Numbered from the stretch's first letter, positions 49,456-59,973 are shown. The stretch is 64,000 nucleotides of DNA from Streptomyces spectabilis (GCF_008704795.1 NZ_CP023690.1:496001-560000); one strand, 5' to 3'. The notes: generated by a model from the letters alone, not told the origin. Made by a program: numbers and translations.

Positions 49456-52400
49456 ATGGTCTCGTTGGGTTCATTAGGTGTTCCAGCTGCTCAAGAAGGA
49501 TTCTGGCGGGCGAAGGAACTGGCCCCGGACATACCGAACAACAACGGCTCGCGCTGGCTTCTCGATGGGGCGGTCGACGAAGAGGCGCTGATCGCGGCGG
49601 TGCGCGAGACCTACCGCGCGTACACGGCCGCACGAGTCGACTTCCGGACTGTCGACGGCGAACTGCGGCAGGTCGTCCGGGAGGAGAGCGCGGACTCGTG
49701 GGAGCCGGCCGTGCTCGACGTGAGCGAGGCGGACGATCCGGAGAAGGCGGCCGACGCACTCGCCGCCGAGAGCGAGCGGCGGCCCTTCGACCCGGAGCAC
49801 GGGGAACTGTTCCGAGCAGGCGTGATCAGGCTGTCGGACGTACGACGGGTGCTGTTTCTGAGCGCTCATCATCTGGTGGCCGACGACTACACCCTTCTAC
49901 GGCTGCTGCCCGAGCGCGTCGCCGCGTGCTATCGGGCTCTGGTGGGCGGGGCTCCGCCGCCGGACGCACCGGTCGGCGGACCGGAACTGCCCGCCGGAAG
50001 CGCCCGTATCGGCTGTATCACTCGTATCACCCGTGAGGAAGCACGCCGTCGCGAGTCAACGCGATTAGCGGAGGACTCGGCCTTCTGGCGGGACTACCTC
50101 AGCGGCGCGCCCGGGCCGCTGCGCCTGCCGGGCAGGCGCACTGCGGCCGCTCCGTCCCTCATCCGCCACGTGGTTACGGTGCCACGCGCGGAGGTCGACG
50201 CCTGGCGGGCGACCGCGGGCAGCGTCGGAGTGTCCCTGGCCACGTTCATGACGACGGCGGCGGGTGTCTGCCTCCGCCACCTGGGCGGGCGACAGGACTT
50301 CACCGTCACCCTGTCGGCCTCCGGCCGCACGGATGTCACGAAGGACTTATGGGGCTCGCAGGGGAGTCTCGTGCCGCTGCGCTTCGACATACCGCTGTCC
50401 TGCACGTTCGCGGACCTCGCACGCGGGGTGTCCGAGGAGACGAGGAGCGTGCGGCGGCACAGCGCGCACCAGATCAACGACGCCCGCCGCGACACGCACC
50501 CATCGGCGAACCCGACTTCGCTGTTCAGCCCCTTCGGCACCACCCTCAACATCCTCACCTTCGTCCGGGAGCTGGACTTCGCGGGCACGACGGCACACAT
50601 GCTGCCGGGTTCACCGATGGGCCCGGTCGACGAGCTGCGATGCACCCTGCATTTCGACGGGCGGCCCGCCAGTGACCTGTACGTGTGCGTGGACGCCAAC
50701 ACCGCCGCGTACACCGCGGACGACATCCGGAACCTGTCCGACCGGCTGGTCGCCGTGCTGCGTGCCGCGGCGGCCTCTCCGGACGTGCCGCTCGGGCGGC
50801 TCACCGTCGCGCCGGGCGGCGAACGGGACACGGGCTGGACGATCGCGGCGGACGCGGAAGGGCTGGCTCCGGAGCTGGACGCGGACATGCCCGCCCTGGC
50901 CCCGATCGAGGTCAACTCCTACGTCCTGGACAGCGCACAGGGCCCGCAGCTCGTCGCCAAGCTCGACTACCCGGCCGGTCTGTTCACCCGCGAAGAGGTG
51001 CGGGAGCTGACGGACCTGTGGGCCACCGCCCTGAAGGGCCTGGCCCGCCACGCCGCCCGGCCGGGCGCGGGCGGCCTCACCCCCTCGGACGTGCCCCTGG
51101 TGACCGTCGACCAGCGCGATCTGGAGGCCTGGGAGGAGAGCCACCCCGGCCTCGTCGACGTATGGCCGCTCACCCCGGCGCAGTCCGGCATCCTCTTCCA
51201 CAGTGCGGTGGCCGGGTCGTCCTTCGACGCCTACCAGGTCCAGTTCGTCCTGCACCTGTCCGGCGCCGTGGTCCCCGAACGCATGCGCGCCGCGGGTCAG
51301 GCGCTGCTCGGCCGCTACCCGAACCTGACGACCGCGTTCGTCACCGACAGCGCGGGCGAGCAGGTGCAGCTCGTCCTGGACCACGTGGAACTGCCCTGGC
51401 AGGTCGCCGACCTGCGAGGCCTCGGCGAGGAACGGCGCGCCGCCGACCTCGAGGCGCTGCTTGCGGCCGACCACGCCGCGCACTTCGACCCCGTCCGTCC
51501 ACCGATGCTGCGCATGACCCTCGTCCGGATGGACGCCGAGCACAGCGAGTTGGTCCTGACCGTCAACCACGTCCTGTTCGACGGCTGGTCGCTCTCGCAC
51601 CTGATGCGCGACCTGATCCTCCTCTACCAGGCCGAGGGCGACACCTCCGCGCTGCCGCGTGTACGTCCCTACCGCGACTTCCTGGCGTGGCTCGCCAGGC
51701 AGGATCACGCGGCGGCCGCGGCGGCCTGGGCCCGAGAGCTGGAGGGGGTCACGGAGCCGACCAGGCTCGCCGCCACCGAAGCGCAGGAGCAGAGCGACGG
51801 TCTGGGCGGGTTGGAGATTCCCGTCGCCGCGGCGACGTCGCACGCTCTGCACCGCCGCGCCACCGAGTTGGGCATCACCCTCAACACCCTGCTCCAAGGC
51901 GTCTGGGGTGTGATCCTCGGCCATCTGACCGGACGTGAGGACGTGGTCTTCGGCACCACGGTGGTCGGTCGGCCGCCTCAGCTCATCGAGTCGGAGAACA
52001 TGGTCGGACTCTTCATCAACGTCCTTCCGGTGCGCGTGCGTTACTCCGCCCAGGAGACGCTCGCGGAGGTGCTGAGGCGGCTGCAGGAGCACCAGACCGT
52101 ACTGATGGACCACCATCATCACAGCCTGAGCGAGATCCACGAGGCCGTGGGCCTGGGCACCTTGTACGACTCGATGGTGCTCCTGGAGTCCTTCCCCGTC
52201 GACCGCGAGGGTCTCACCGACGCCCACACCTCGGCGGGCGTCGCCGTCACCGGCATGCGCGTGCTCAGCGGCACCCACTACCCGCTGGCGATCGCCGGGT
52301 CCACTGACGCGAAGATGCGCCTGGGCCTGGGGGTGCAGTACCACAAGGGCGTGTTCACCGCCGAGGAGGTCGAGCGGATCGGGGCCCGGCTCGGGCGCGT

Positions 52401-55400
52401 CCTCCAGCAGTTCGCCGACGATCCGCACACACCGCTCACGGCCCTTGAGATCCTGGACGCGGACGAGCGCGACCTGGTCCTCAACCGGTTCAACGACACC
52501 ACGACCGAGGTGCGCGGCCGGACCGTGACCGGTCTGTTCCAGGAACAGGTGGCCCGCACCCCGGACGCCGTCGCGGTGCTGTGCGACGGCGAGCGGCTGA
52601 CCTACGCGCGGCTGAATGAACGCGCCAACCGGCTCGCCCGTGCCCTGGTGAGCCGGGGCATCGGGCCCGACGACACCGTGGCCGTGGCCCTGCCGCGCAC
52701 GCCGGAGCTCGTGGTCGCGCTGCTCGCCGTCATCAAGGCCGGTGCCGCCTATGTGCCGGTCGACCCGAGTCACCCGAGCGCGCGTCTGACGCACGTCCTC
52801 GACACCGCGGGGCCGCGGTTGGTCCTGACCGACACCTCGACGGCCGACGTGCTCCCCGGGCAGGACGCGCCGCTGCTGCGCCTCGACCGCGCCGACGTCT
52901 CCGCGCACTCCGGCGCCGACCTTGACGACGGCGACCGCGTCCACCCCCTGCGCCCGGACCACCTGGCCTACCAGGTGTACACCTCGGGCTCGACGGGTCT
53001 GCCGAAGGGCGTGGGCATCACCCACGCCAACCTCGTCAACGCCCTGGCCGACCTGGTCCGGCACGTGGGTGTGGCGCGCGGTCGGCGGATGCTCGCCAGC
53101 ACCTCGATCGGCTTCGACGTCGCCGCGTTCGAGCTGTTCTCGACCCTCACCACCGGCGGCGGCGTCGAACTCGTCCGTGACGTCCTCGCGCTGACCGAGC
53201 GCGATGCGTGGGAGGTGGACGTCGTCAGCTCGGTGCCCTCCGCGTTCACGGAGCTGGTGGACCGCCTCGGTGACCGGATGCAGCCGAAGGCGTTGGTGTT
53301 CGCCGGTGAGGCGTTGACATCGACGCTGGTGGAGCGGGTCCGGGCGCACTGGCCCGAGGCCCGCGTCGTCAACGCCTACGGCCCCAGCGAGACCTTCTAC
53401 ACCACGGCTCACGTCCTGGAGGCCGGGACCGATTACGCCGGGGGCGTGCCGATCGGCCGTCCGCTGGGGAACCTGCGGGCGTACGTCCTCGGCCCGGGGC
53501 TCGCCCCCATGGCGCGGGGCGCGGTGGGTGAGCTGTACATCGGCGGTGCCGGTGTGGGGCGCGGCTACCACGACCGTCCCGGCCCGACCGCGGAGCGGTT
53601 CGTGGCCGACCCCTACGGTCCGGCGGGGGCGCGCGTGTACCGCACGGGAGACCTGGCCCGCTGGGACGAGGCCGGTGACCTGGAGTACGTCGGTCGCGCC
53701 GACGCGCAGGTCAAGATCCGTGGCTTCCGGATCGAGCCGGGCGAGGTGGAGGCGGCGGTGACCGCTCACCCGGGCGTGGCCCGGGCCGCGGTGACCGCCC
53801 GCACCGGCACCTGCGGCGAGCAGTTGATCGCCTACGCCGTCCCCGCGCCGGCCACGGGTGACCTCACCACCTCGGACCTGCGGGAGTTCGTGGCGCGGAG
53901 GCTGCCGGAGTACATGGTGCCCGCGGCGTTCGTCCTGCTGCCGCGGCTGCCCCTGTCGCCCAACGGCAAGCTCGACGTCACGGCACTGCCCGAGGTCGAC
54001 TTCACCTCGGCGACGCCGTACCGGGCTCCGGGCACACCGCGCGAGGAGCAGGTGTGCGCGCTGTTCGCGCAGGTCCTGGAAGCCACCGCTCGCGTCGGGC
54101 TCGACGACAACTTCTTCGACCTCGGCGGGCACTCGCTCCTGACCGTGCGGCTGCTGGCCCGGGTGGAGAACGAGTCGGGTGTGCGGGTACCGGTGCGGGA
54201 CTTCTTGGCCGCGCCCACGCCCGGCGGGCTCGACGCCCTCCTGACGACGCTGGAGACGGGCGCAGCGGCGCCGGTCGACGCCCCGGTGCCCGAGAGCGAG
54301 GCACGGCTGGCGCCTTCCCTCCGCTTCCCGGCCGGTGTGCGGTTCGGGGCCCGGCCCGGCCGTGTCCTGCTCACCGGCGCCACCGGGTTCGTGGGCGCCT
54401 TCCTGCTCCGGGAGTTCCTTCAGCGGACCGACGCCGACGTCCACTGCCTCGTGCGCGCGGCGTCGCCGCAGGCCGGACGGGCGCGCCTCGACGACGTGCT
54501 GCGGTCGTACGGCATCTCCGTCGGCAGCGGTGGGCGGCGCGTGCACGTGGTGTGCGGGGACCTGGCCGATGACGGCCTCGGGCTTGACCCGGCGGTGTGG
54601 CGACGGCTGCGGGACGGCGTCGACACGATCGTCCACGCGGGCGCGTACGTCCACCATCTGTCGCCGTACGACCGCCTCAAGGCCGCGAACGTCGGTGGCA
54701 CCGGGAGCCTGCTGCGGCTCATGGCCGAGGGGACGCCCAAGCGTCTCCACCACGTGTCGACGATCGGGGTCTTCGGGCGCGCCGGGACCGCGCGGCGGAT
54801 CACCGAGGACTTCCCCACCACGGGGGTGCGGCACGCGGCGGCCGACGGCTACACGGCGAGCAAGTGGGTGGCCGACCGCATGGTCCAGGACGCCGCCGAC
54901 CGCGGGGCCGCAGCGCGTGTGTACCGGCTCGGCCGGGTGTGGGCGGACGCCGGTCGGGGCGTCGTGAACCAGGACGACATGTTCTGCCGTCTCCTCGTCA
55001 CCTGCGCCGAGCTGGGCTGCTACCCGCGGGACGCGGCGGTCGGGGCGGATCTGTTGCCCGTGGACGTGACGGCCCGCGCGCTGGTCGCGCTCGCCTTCGA
55101 CGACTCCGCCGGTGCCGTGCATCACCTGCACCACGCGCGGACGACGCATCCGCGGGCGTTCATGGAGGTGTACGACGACCTGTACGGCACCCGCTCGGAA
55201 CCGGTGTCCCTCGACCGCTTCCTGCACCGCCTGCACGAGGCGGGCGAGACCGGGCGTGAACTGCCGTTCCTCCCCTACCTGAGCGTGTTCCGGCAGTTCC
55301 TCGACCAGGACGCCGCCGCCGTACGCTCCGGCCGCACCACTCCGCTCGACACGAGCGACAACAGCCGTACGCTGCGCACCCTGGAGCGCCTCGGCGTGGA

Positions 55401-55458
55401 CCTCCCCACGGTGGACCGACACATGATGACGACGTTCTGGCAGAGCCTTCCCCACTAG
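49456..55458 (+). CDS. Non-ribosomal peptide synthetase, C-C-A-T-R
   Basis: A 2000-residue single-module NRPS. C1 (about 10-540) has [10 protein letters not shown]2 (about 560-1010) starts [15 protein letters not shown] and has VNHVLFDGW (first His is Asn, catalytic His kept). The A domain (1020-1500) has [38 protein letters not shown] and LSPNGKLDV. The carrier serine is in [12 protein letters not shown] (about 1559). A thioester reductase ends it: [35 protein letters not shown]. The product is thus probably released as an aldehyde or alcohol. By-eye specificity residues D-V-F-S-V-A-A-Y-T match no code I know. Start uncertain (ATG 49456, GTG 49444 or TTG 49465). It has three TTA codons and no MbtH nearby. 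Confidence 0.95.
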   Translation: MVSLGSLGVPAAQEGFWRAKELAPDIPNNNGSRWLLDGAVDEEALIAAVRETYRAYTAARVDFRTVDGELRQVVREESADSWEPAVLDVSEADDPEKAADALAAESERRPFDPEHGELFRAGVIRLSDVRRVLFLSAHHLVADDYTLLRLLPERVAACYRALVGGAPPPDAPVGGPELPAGSARIGCITRITREEARRRESTRLAEDSAFWRDYLSGAPGPLRLPGRRTAAAPSLIRHVVTVPRAEVDAWRATAGSVGVSLATFMTTAAGVCLRHLGGRQDFTVTLSASGRTDVTKDLWGSQGSLVPLRFDIPLSCTFADLARGVSEETRSVRRHSAHQINDARRDTHPSANPTSLFSPFGTTLNILTFVRELDFAGTTAHMLPGSPMGPVDELRCTLHFDGRPASDLYVCVDANTAAYTADDIRNLSDRLVAVLRAAAASPDVPLGRLTVAPGGERDTGWTIAADAEGLAPELDADMPALAPIEVNSYVLDSAQGPQLVAKLDYPAGLFTREEVRELTDLWATALKGLARHAARPGAGGLTPSDVPLVTVDQRDLEAWEESHPGLVDVWPLTPAQSGILFHSAVAGSSFDAYQVQFVLHLSGAVVPERMRAAGQALLGRYPNLTTAFVTDSAGEQVQLVLDHVELPWQVADLRGLGEERRAADLEALLAADHAAHFDPVRPPMLRMTLVRMDAEHSELVLTVNHVLFDGWSLSHLMRDLILLYQAEGDTSALPRVRPYRDFLAWLARQDHAAAAAAWARELEGVTEPTRLAATEAQEQSDGLGGLEIPVAAATSHALHRRATELGITLNTLLQGVWGVILGHLTGREDVVFGTTVVGRPPQLIESENMVGLFINVLPVRVRYSAQETLAEVLRRLQEHQTVLMDHHHHSLSEIHEAVGLGTLYDSMVLLESFPVDREGLTDAHTSAGVAVTGMRVLSGTHYPLAIAGSTDAKMRLGLGVQYHKGVFTAEEVERIGARLGRVLQQFADDPHTPLTALEILDADERDLVLNRFNDTTTEVRGRTVTGLFQEQVARTPDAVAVLCDGERLTYARLNERANRLARALVSRGIGPDDTVAVALPRTPELVVALLAVIKAGAAYVPVDPSHPSARLTHVLDTAGPRLVLTDTSTADVLPGQDAPLLRLDRADVSAHSGADLDDGDRVHPLRPDHLAYQVYTSGSTGLPKGVGITHANLVNALADLVRHVGVARGRRMLASTSIGFDVAAFELFSTLTTGGGVELVRDVLALTERDAWEVDVVSSVPSAFTELVDRLGDRMQPKALVFAGEALTSTLVERVRAHWPEARVVNAYGPSETFYTTAHVLEAGTDYAGGVPIGRPLGNLRAYVLGPGLAPMARGAVGELYIGGAGVGRGYHDRPGPTAERFVADPYGPAGARVYRTGDLARWDEAGDLEYVGRADAQVKIRGFRIEPGEVEAAVTAHPGVARAAVTARTGTCGEQLIAYAVPAPATGDLTTSDLREFVARRLPEYMVPAAFVLLPRLPLSPNGKLDVTALPEVDFTSATPYRAPGTPREEQVCALFAQVLEATARVGLDDNFFDLGGHSLLTVRLLARVENESGVRVPVRDFLAAPTPGGLDALLTTLETGAAAPVDAPVPESEARLAPSLRFPAGVRFGARPGRVLLTGATGFVGAFLLREFLQRTDADVHCLVRAASPQAGRARLDDVLRSYGISVGSGGRRVHVVCGDLADDGLGLDPAVWRRLRDGVDTIVHAGAYVHHLSPYDRLKAANVGGTGSLLRLMAEGTPKRLHHVSTIGVFGRAGTARRITEDFPTTGVRHAAADGYTASKWVADRMVQDAADRGAAARVYRLGRVWADAGRGVVNQDDMFCRLLVTCAELGCYPRDAAVGADLLPVDVTARALVALAFDDSAGAVHHLHHARTTHPRAFMEVYDDLYGTRSEPVSLDRFLHRLHEAGETGRELPFLPYLSVFRQFLDQDAAAVRSGRTTPLDTSDNSRTLRTLERLGVDLPTVDRHMMTTFWQSLPH

Positions 55459-55522
55459 CGCGGCCGCTCCGGGTTCCGCCGCCCCGCGCGCGTGACGGCG
55501 GAACCCGCCGTGCCAGGTGACG

Positions 55523-55800
55523 TCAGTCCACGCCTTCGTCCACGAGCCCGAAGCCGTCCGGGAAGCCTTCCAGGAAGGCACGCCGGGCCGGGTCCGCCTC
55601 CGACTCGGCCATCTCCTTCAGCAGATCGGCCCACTCGTCCCGCGGTTCGCGGGACAACTCGCTCACCAAGTGCGCGACGCCCTCAAGGACCTGACCGCGT
55701 CGTCCGGATCCATCTGATCCTCCGTACAACCGTCGACGAACCACAAGACGTCGGCCAAGGCCTGGGCCAGTGCGCGCGTCAGGGACGGGTGTACGGACAT
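55523..55800 (-). pseudogene. Small hypothetical protein gene with one-base deletion
   Basis: From an ATG at 55800 the frame reads MSVHPSLTRALAQALADVLW and continues DQMDPDDAV; from about 55692 the homologous continuation LEGVAHLVSELSREPRDEW to the stop at 55523 is in the next frame. Restoring one G in GTCAGGTCC (55687-55695) gives a continuous 92-residue protein of a type common in Streptomyces, function unknown. The break is either a real frameshift or a sequencing error. Confidence 0.6.
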
Positions 55801-56195
55801 CAGGATCAGGCTCCCAGCAGGTCGTCGGAGGTCTCTCCGATCCCATCACACCCCTGTGGCACGGGACTGGTTCCGGTAAGGCCCCCGGTCGGCGTCGAAG
55901 GCGGTCTCGTCGACGTCGGCACGGCACGCGCGGGTCCCACGCGAGCCCCCGCCGCCCCAGCGGCAACGCTCTTTTGTCCCGTAGCTCGAAAGCGGGCTGC
56001 CGGACAAAGCTGGGGGCGCTGGAATCCCTGGTGCACGGCCTCAGCGCCGTGTCCCGGCAAGGGGGGTGGCAGAGCCCCTTATGCGGATCATCCGCGGGCC
56101 CCTCCTTGCTTGCGTACGCCCTGCTTCCGCGATGAGGCAGGGCGTACCGGGGGCGCGGCATCACAGACCGAAGCGTCTACACAGAAAGCCAGCAG
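55801..56195. other. Intergenic region, no gene seen
   Basis: About 395 bases ahead of the secreted-protein gene. Frames are short and unconvincing. A palindromic patch near 56095-56150 (GTACGCCCTGC and GCAGGGCGTAC) forms an 11-bp inverted repeat with a 10-base loop, possibly a transcription terminator or regulatory hairpin. Confidence 0.45.
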
Positions 56196-56768
56196 ATGAA
56201 TCTTCGCAAGAGCCTTACTCTCTTGACCGTCTCGATCGCCCTCGGCGGCGGCGTGGCACTGGCCGCCCCCGCGGCCCAGGCCGGTCAGCCCGCCTTCCAG
56301 GGCCAGGCCATGGACTCCGGCCTGTCCGCGTCCGAGGCCACCGAGCTGCAGAACACGATCGACGCCCTCCTGGCGAAGGACGGCGGGAAGCAGACCGCCG
56401 CCAACGAGATCAGCTACGCGGACGGCAGGCTCCTCGTGCCGCTGCCCGGCGAGAAGTACGTGCGGGAGCTGAACGGCAGCCGGGCCGAGGGCACCGCCGA
56501 CACCGCCCGCCACACCTGCACCGAGAAGCGGCTGTGCGGCTACTCGGGCAGGAACTACACCGGCCAGGAACGCGAGTGGTACCGGTGCAACGTGCTCTAC
56601 AAGAAGCCCAGCGCCTGGCGCAGCGGCGGCTCCTGGTACAACAACCAGACCCCGGGCCGGCAAGGCAGCTGGTACGACTACAACAAGCGGTTCCTCTCCC
56701 ACACCAGGCCCGCGCCCTACGGAGCCAACGGCAACTGGGCTCCCGTGGGTTATGTCAAGGCCTGCTAG
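56196..56768 (+). CDS. Secreted cysteine-rich protein, I36 inhibitor/crystallin-like C terminus
   Basis: A 190-residue exported protein. The signal peptide is LTLLTVSIALGGGVALAAPA with cleavage near AQAGQ. The mature N-terminal half is helical (SGLSASEATELQNTIDALLA, then EISYADGRLLVPLPGEKY); the C-terminal half has four cysteines and aromatic repeats: HTCTEKRLCGYSGRNYTGQE, WYRCNVLYKK, SWYNNQTPGRQGSWYDYN. This pattern is like the peptidase inhibitor I36/beta-gamma-crystallin fold, as in the 11118 gene. Probably an extracellular inhibitor or matrix protein. The promoter region is upstream; no operon partner. Confidence 0.8.
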   Translation: MNLRKSLTLLTVSIALGGGVALAAPAAQAGQPAFQGQAMDSGLSASEATELQNTIDALLAKDGGKQTAANEISYADGRLLVPLPGEKYVRELNGSRAEGTADTARHTCTEKRLCGYSGRNYTGQEREWYRCNVLYKKPSAWRSGGSWYNNQTPGRQGSWYDYNKRFLSHTRPAPYGANGNWAPVGYVKAC

Positions 56769-56880
56769 CGGCTAGTACCCGTACGCGGCCCCAGGCCGCC
56801 CCCCTGGCATGCACAGCGGGCCGCCTCCCCACCGGAGGCGGCCCGCGTCGGCGCGGGCGGGGAGCGTCACGGGGCCTCCC

Positions 56881-57090
56881 TCAGCCGCCCGCGGCCCGTC
56901 CCGCGACCACCGCGCCGACGAGTACGGCGACGACGTAGACGCCGACACCGACCGCGAACCTGCCCGGCAGTCGGCTCAGCAGTCCGACGCTGTCATGGTC
57001 GACGAGCTGGCGGACCGCTCCCCTGCCCCCGAGGACGACGAGTCCCACGCCGAGGGCCTGGAGCGTGTCGTACTTCAGGGAACTCCCCAC
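56881..57090 (-). CDS. Small membrane protein, hypothetical
   Basis: About 69 residues: VGSSLKYDTLQALGVGLVVL, GGRGAVRQLVDHDSVGLLSR, LPGRFAVGVGVYVVAVLVGA and a short tail. Two hydrophobic segments suggest a small integral membrane protein of a type seen in Streptomyces. The exact start is uncertain (GTG at 57090 or TTG at 57099, which overlaps the merR stop). It is probably co-transcribed with merR. Confidence 0.55.
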   Translation of the reverse strand: MGSSLKYDTLQALGVGLVVLGGRGAVRQLVDHDSVGLLSRLPGRFAVGVGVYVVAVLVGAVVAGRAAGG

Positions 57091-57095
57091 GTGGC

Positions 57096-58046
57096 TCAAG
57101 ACGTCGCCTCCACGGCGCAGGCCTCCGGCAGGGCCGTGGTGAACCAGGTGTACACGGGAGCCAGCGTCGGCGATGCGGGCCAGCCGTTGACCGTCGCCAG
57201 GAGCCGCCAGTACCGCTCGACGTGCGGATCAGCGGTCAGATGGAGGCGGGCGAGGAGCCAGCGGCGCAGATCGCCGTCACCGGCGCGCGCGAACGCGTAG
57301 CCGTAGAGGTCGCTCAGCGAGTCGGCGAGCGCCGCGGCCGAGACGGAGGCCGGGAGGACGCCGATGGCCGTGGCCTCCTCGATGCGTTCGCGCATCGCCC
57401 GGTTGAGGCCGTCGTGCAGGTCGCCGACCGCTTCCGGGGAGGGCTCCTGGGCCTGGTCCTCGGCGACGCGTCGTACCGCGGAGCGGAATTCCGTGCTCCG
57501 GCACAGTTCCGCGAGTTCGGCCCAGGCTGCGACCTGCTCGGGGGACGGGTCGTCGGGCAGCTCCGGCATGACGGACCGCATCAGGCCCGCGAACTCGGGG
57601 TTGGGCTCGCCGTCCGCGAAGACGGCGTCGATGAATTCGGCCACCAGGCGGCGCTGTTCGGCCCGGGAGAGCGTGGCGAGTCGGTGCATGAGGTCCATCT
57701 CCATGGGGGTGGGGCCGCGCTGGGCGACGGCGCGCAGGACCGCCCGGCGCACGCGCAGGGACCGGATCTGTACGTCCAGGGCGTCGGCGTGCGCATCGGC
57801 GACTTCGGAGAGGGTCGCCTCCCGGTCCAGCACCTTGCGTACGGTCGCGAGGTCGAGCCCCAGCTCGCGCAGCGTCCGGACGAGACCGAGGCGGGCGAGC
57901 GCGTCCGGGCCGTACAGCCGGTAGCCCGCCGGGCTGCGGCCGTCCGGAGGGACGATGCCCTTGTCGGAGTAAAACCGGATCGCCTTCACCGTCAGGCCGG
58001 TGCGGCGCGCCAGCTCTCCGATGGAGTAGAAGGTGTCGCTGTGCAT
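57096..58046 (-). CDS. MerR family transcriptional regulator
   Basis: A 316-residue MerR protein, longer than usual. The N-terminal winged helix is YSIGELARRTGLTVKAIRFY, SDKGIVPPDGRSPAGYRLYG, then the dimerisation coiled coil (RTLRELGLDLATVRKVLDRE). The C-terminal 200 residues are a helical effector domain with EQRRLVAEFIDAVFADGEPN and HVERYWRLLATVNGWPASP, likely binding an organic ligand. It has no metal-site cysteines. A 30-bp dyad lies 9 bases upstream of the ATG. The MFS gene ahead of it on the same strand is a likely target. Confidence 0.9.
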   Translation of the reverse strand: MHSDTFYSIGELARRTGLTVKAIRFYSDKGIVPPDGRSPAGYRLYGPDALARLGLVRTLRELGLDLATVRKVLDREATLSEVADAHADALDVQIRSLRVRRAVLRAVAQRGPTPMEMDLMHRLATLSRAEQRRLVAEFIDAVFADGEPNPEFAGLMRSVMPELPDDPSPEQVAAWAELAELCRSTEFRSAVRRVAEDQAQEPSPEAVGDLHDGLNRAMRERIEEATAIGVLPASVSAAALADSLSDLYGYAFARAGDGDLRRWLLARLHLTADPHVERYWRLLATVNGWPASPTLAPVYTWFTTALPEACAVEATS

Positions 58047-58054
58047 GTCCCCAG

Positions 58055-58084
58055 CTTGAGGTCTCCCCCGACGGGAGACTCAAG
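58055..58084. promoter_or_regulatory. MerR-type dyad operator
   Basis: CTTGAG-G-TCTCCC-CCGAC-GGGAGA-CTCAAG: two nested inverted arms spanning 30 bases, 9 bases before the merR start and just after the MFS stop. The geometry is typical of a MerR-family binding site, so autoregulation is likely. Confidence 0.75.
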
Positions 58085-58100
58085 CGGTGCGGGCGGAGCG

Positions 58101-59264
58101 CTACCTCGTCGTGCCGCGGGGTCGGCGTACGGGCCGTCGCTCGGCCAGCGCGCTGACGGCCGTGAGCAGCAGGGTGACGACGACCCCGCAGCGGATCGCG
58201 GCCGACGCGCTCGCCAGGTCGAGCGCCACGGCGGACAGGACGGCGGCGAGGCTGTAGCCCACGGCTCCGACCGCGTACAGGACGGAGTACGCGGCGGCGT
58301 GGGCATGCGGCGGCAGGTGTCCGCGGAGGCTCAGATTGCGGGTGATCATCACGCCGGACTGGAAGAAGCCCGCCAGGAGCAGGCCGACGGCGATGCCCGG
58401 CGTGGCGGGCAGGACGGTGATCAGGAAGAGGCACCCCGCCGTGCAGGCCAGGAGCAGCAGGCTCTGTGCCCGTACGGAGCCGGGCCAGGCGCGCAGGCCG
58501 TGGCAGAGGGCACCGGCGGCGCCGGCCAGTGCGAATCCGGCGAGCAGCGGTCCCGACCACCCCACCGCGATCCGCCGCTCCTCCAGGAGGGCGGGCAGGA
58601 CCAGTTCGGCGGTGGCCAGCATCGCCATGGAGGCCGCGCCGGTGAGATAGACGGGCCAGGCGGAGAGCAGGGTCCGGGCCAGCGGCGGCGCGGCAGGTCC
58701 GGCAGGGGCCGGATCCTGCGATTCCGGCAGTCTGAGCAGGAGGTACGAGGCGGTGGCCGCGAGCAGGGCGCCCAGCGTCAAGGGGGCTCCGGTGTGCACC
58801 TGGAGCGCCAGGAAGACCACGAGCGCGGGCGCCGCCGCCCAGGTGAGCTGCGTCAACGTCGTCTCGGCGGCCAAGGCGCGGGGCACGGCGCCGTCGGCCA
58901 CGAGCCGGGTGAGCAGGGCGCGGATGCCGCCGGGGCAGGCGGCCGGTGCCGCACCGGCCAGGAGGGCGAGCCCGATGAGCACCGGAGCGGGGGCGGACCC
59001 CGCGAAGGCCGTGGCGCAGAAGGCGAGCGCTCCCACCGCGAGCCCTGCTGACAGCTGCCGCCTCATCCCGCCGCGGCCCAGTCGGGGCCCGAGCACGGCC
59101 GCGCCCGCCACTTCCCCCACGACGTACGTGGAGGCCAGGGTCGCACCGAGGGTGTAGCCGCCCGCGCTCTGTCTGCTCAGGAAGACCAAAGCCAGGGGTG
59201 CCATGGCCACCGGGGCCTTGCTGGCGAGCGCGACGACACCCCACAGCAGCAGTTCACCTCTCAT
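58101..59264 (-). CDS. MFS transporter
   Basis: A 387-residue membrane protein with about 12 hydrophobic helices, e.g. LLLWGVVALASKAPVAMAPL, YTLGATLASTYVVGEVAGAA and LLLAGFFQSGVMITRNLSLR. The loop between helices 2 and 3 (GPRLGRGGMRRQL) fits the MFS motif A position. It resembles drug/metabolite exporters rather than sugar importers, but the substrate is unknown. It lies upstream of merR on the same strand, with the operator between them. Confidence 0.9.
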   Translation of the reverse strand: MRGELLLWGVVALASKAPVAMAPLALVFLSRQSAGGYTLGATLASTYVVGEVAGAAVLGPRLGRGGMRRQLSAGLAVGALAFCATAFAGSAPAPVLIGLALLAGAAPAACPGGIRALLTRLVADGAVPRALAAETTLTQLTWAAAPALVVFLALQVHTGAPLTLGALLAATASYLLLRLPESQDPAPAGPAAPPLARTLLSAWPVYLTGAASMAMLATAELVLPALLEERRIAVGWSGPLLAGFALAGAAGALCHGLRAWPGSVRAQSLLLLACTAGCLFLITVLPATPGIAVGLLLAGFFQSGVMITRNLSLRGHLPPHAHAAAYSVLYAVGAVGYSLAAVLSAVALDLASASAAIRCGVVVTLLLTAVSALAERRPVRRPRGTTR

Positions 59265-59466
59265 CACGTCCTGTTCCCCATGGGGTTCTTGACGTACCCG
59301 CGCCCGGGCGACGGGCCGACGTCGGAACCCCGGATCACGGAATCGAAAACAAAAGGCCGCCTCCCCCGGTCACATTCCTCCGTCGCCATCCGTCATGGCA
59401 GTGACCGCGCGATGCACGGTCCTCAGCAGGCCAGCAGCGGCCCTACGAACACCTCAGGAGATGGCG

Positions 59467-59973
59467 ATGGAAGCACGATCGATCACGGCGGAGATCCCGA
59501 TGGCCCCGCGGATGACCGACGACCCCGCGGAGCTGGTCCCCGAGCTTGCGGCGGTGTCGGCCGCGCTGTTCAAGGTCACCGGCAACGGTTCGGTGCCGCG
59601 TTCCACGATCAGCCTGGTGCAGCTGCGCGCGGGCCAGATCGCGGGCAGCACCTACCTGACCGTTCTGCACACCGGATTCCTGCGCAAGGCCGGGGAGTCG
59701 GAGGAGCGGATCACGTCGGTGGCCTCCTGGCAGGACTCGCCGTACTTCAGCGCTGCCGAGCGGGCGGCGCTGGCCCTCACCGAGGCGGTGCTCCAGCCGT
59801 CCGCGCACGGTGAGCGGGTCTCGGACGAGCTGTACGCCGAGGCGGCCGAGCACTACGAGCCCAAGGCGCTGGCCACGTTGATGTTCGCGATCGGCCAGGT
59901 CAACTTCTTCATCCCGGTGGCGCTCATCGCCAAGCCCGTGCCCGGTCGCTCGTTCAGCGATCCGTGGAAGTAG
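59467..59973 (+). CDS. Carboxymuconolactone decarboxylase/AhpD-like protein lacking the CxxC pair
   Basis: A 168-residue CMD-family protein. The family helix that normally reads CxxC-x-x-H reads AGSTYLTVLHTGFLRKAGES (about 63-82), keeping the His but replacing both cysteines. Later segments match: TSVASWQDSPYFSAAERAAL, ALTEAVLQPS and ALATLMFAIGQVNFF. It therefore cannot act as an AhpD-type disulfide reductase. The ATG at 59467 has AGGAG 6 bases upstream; an earlier ATG at 59461 is too close to it. It is not obviously linked to the lanthipeptide genes. Confidence 0.88.
   Translation: MEARSITAEIPMAPRMTDDPAELVPELAAVSAALFKVTGNGSVPRSTISLVQLRAGQIAGSTYLTVLHTGFLRKAGESEERITSVASWQDSPYFSAAERAALALTEAVLQPSAHGERVSDELYAEAAEHYEPKALATLMFAIGQVNFFIPVALIAKPVPGRSFSDPWK

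Noticed and set aside
50611..55581. 1656-codon minus-strand frame opposite the NRPS
   Set aside because: Shadow of the NRPS; histidine/arginine/glycine-rich with no motif.
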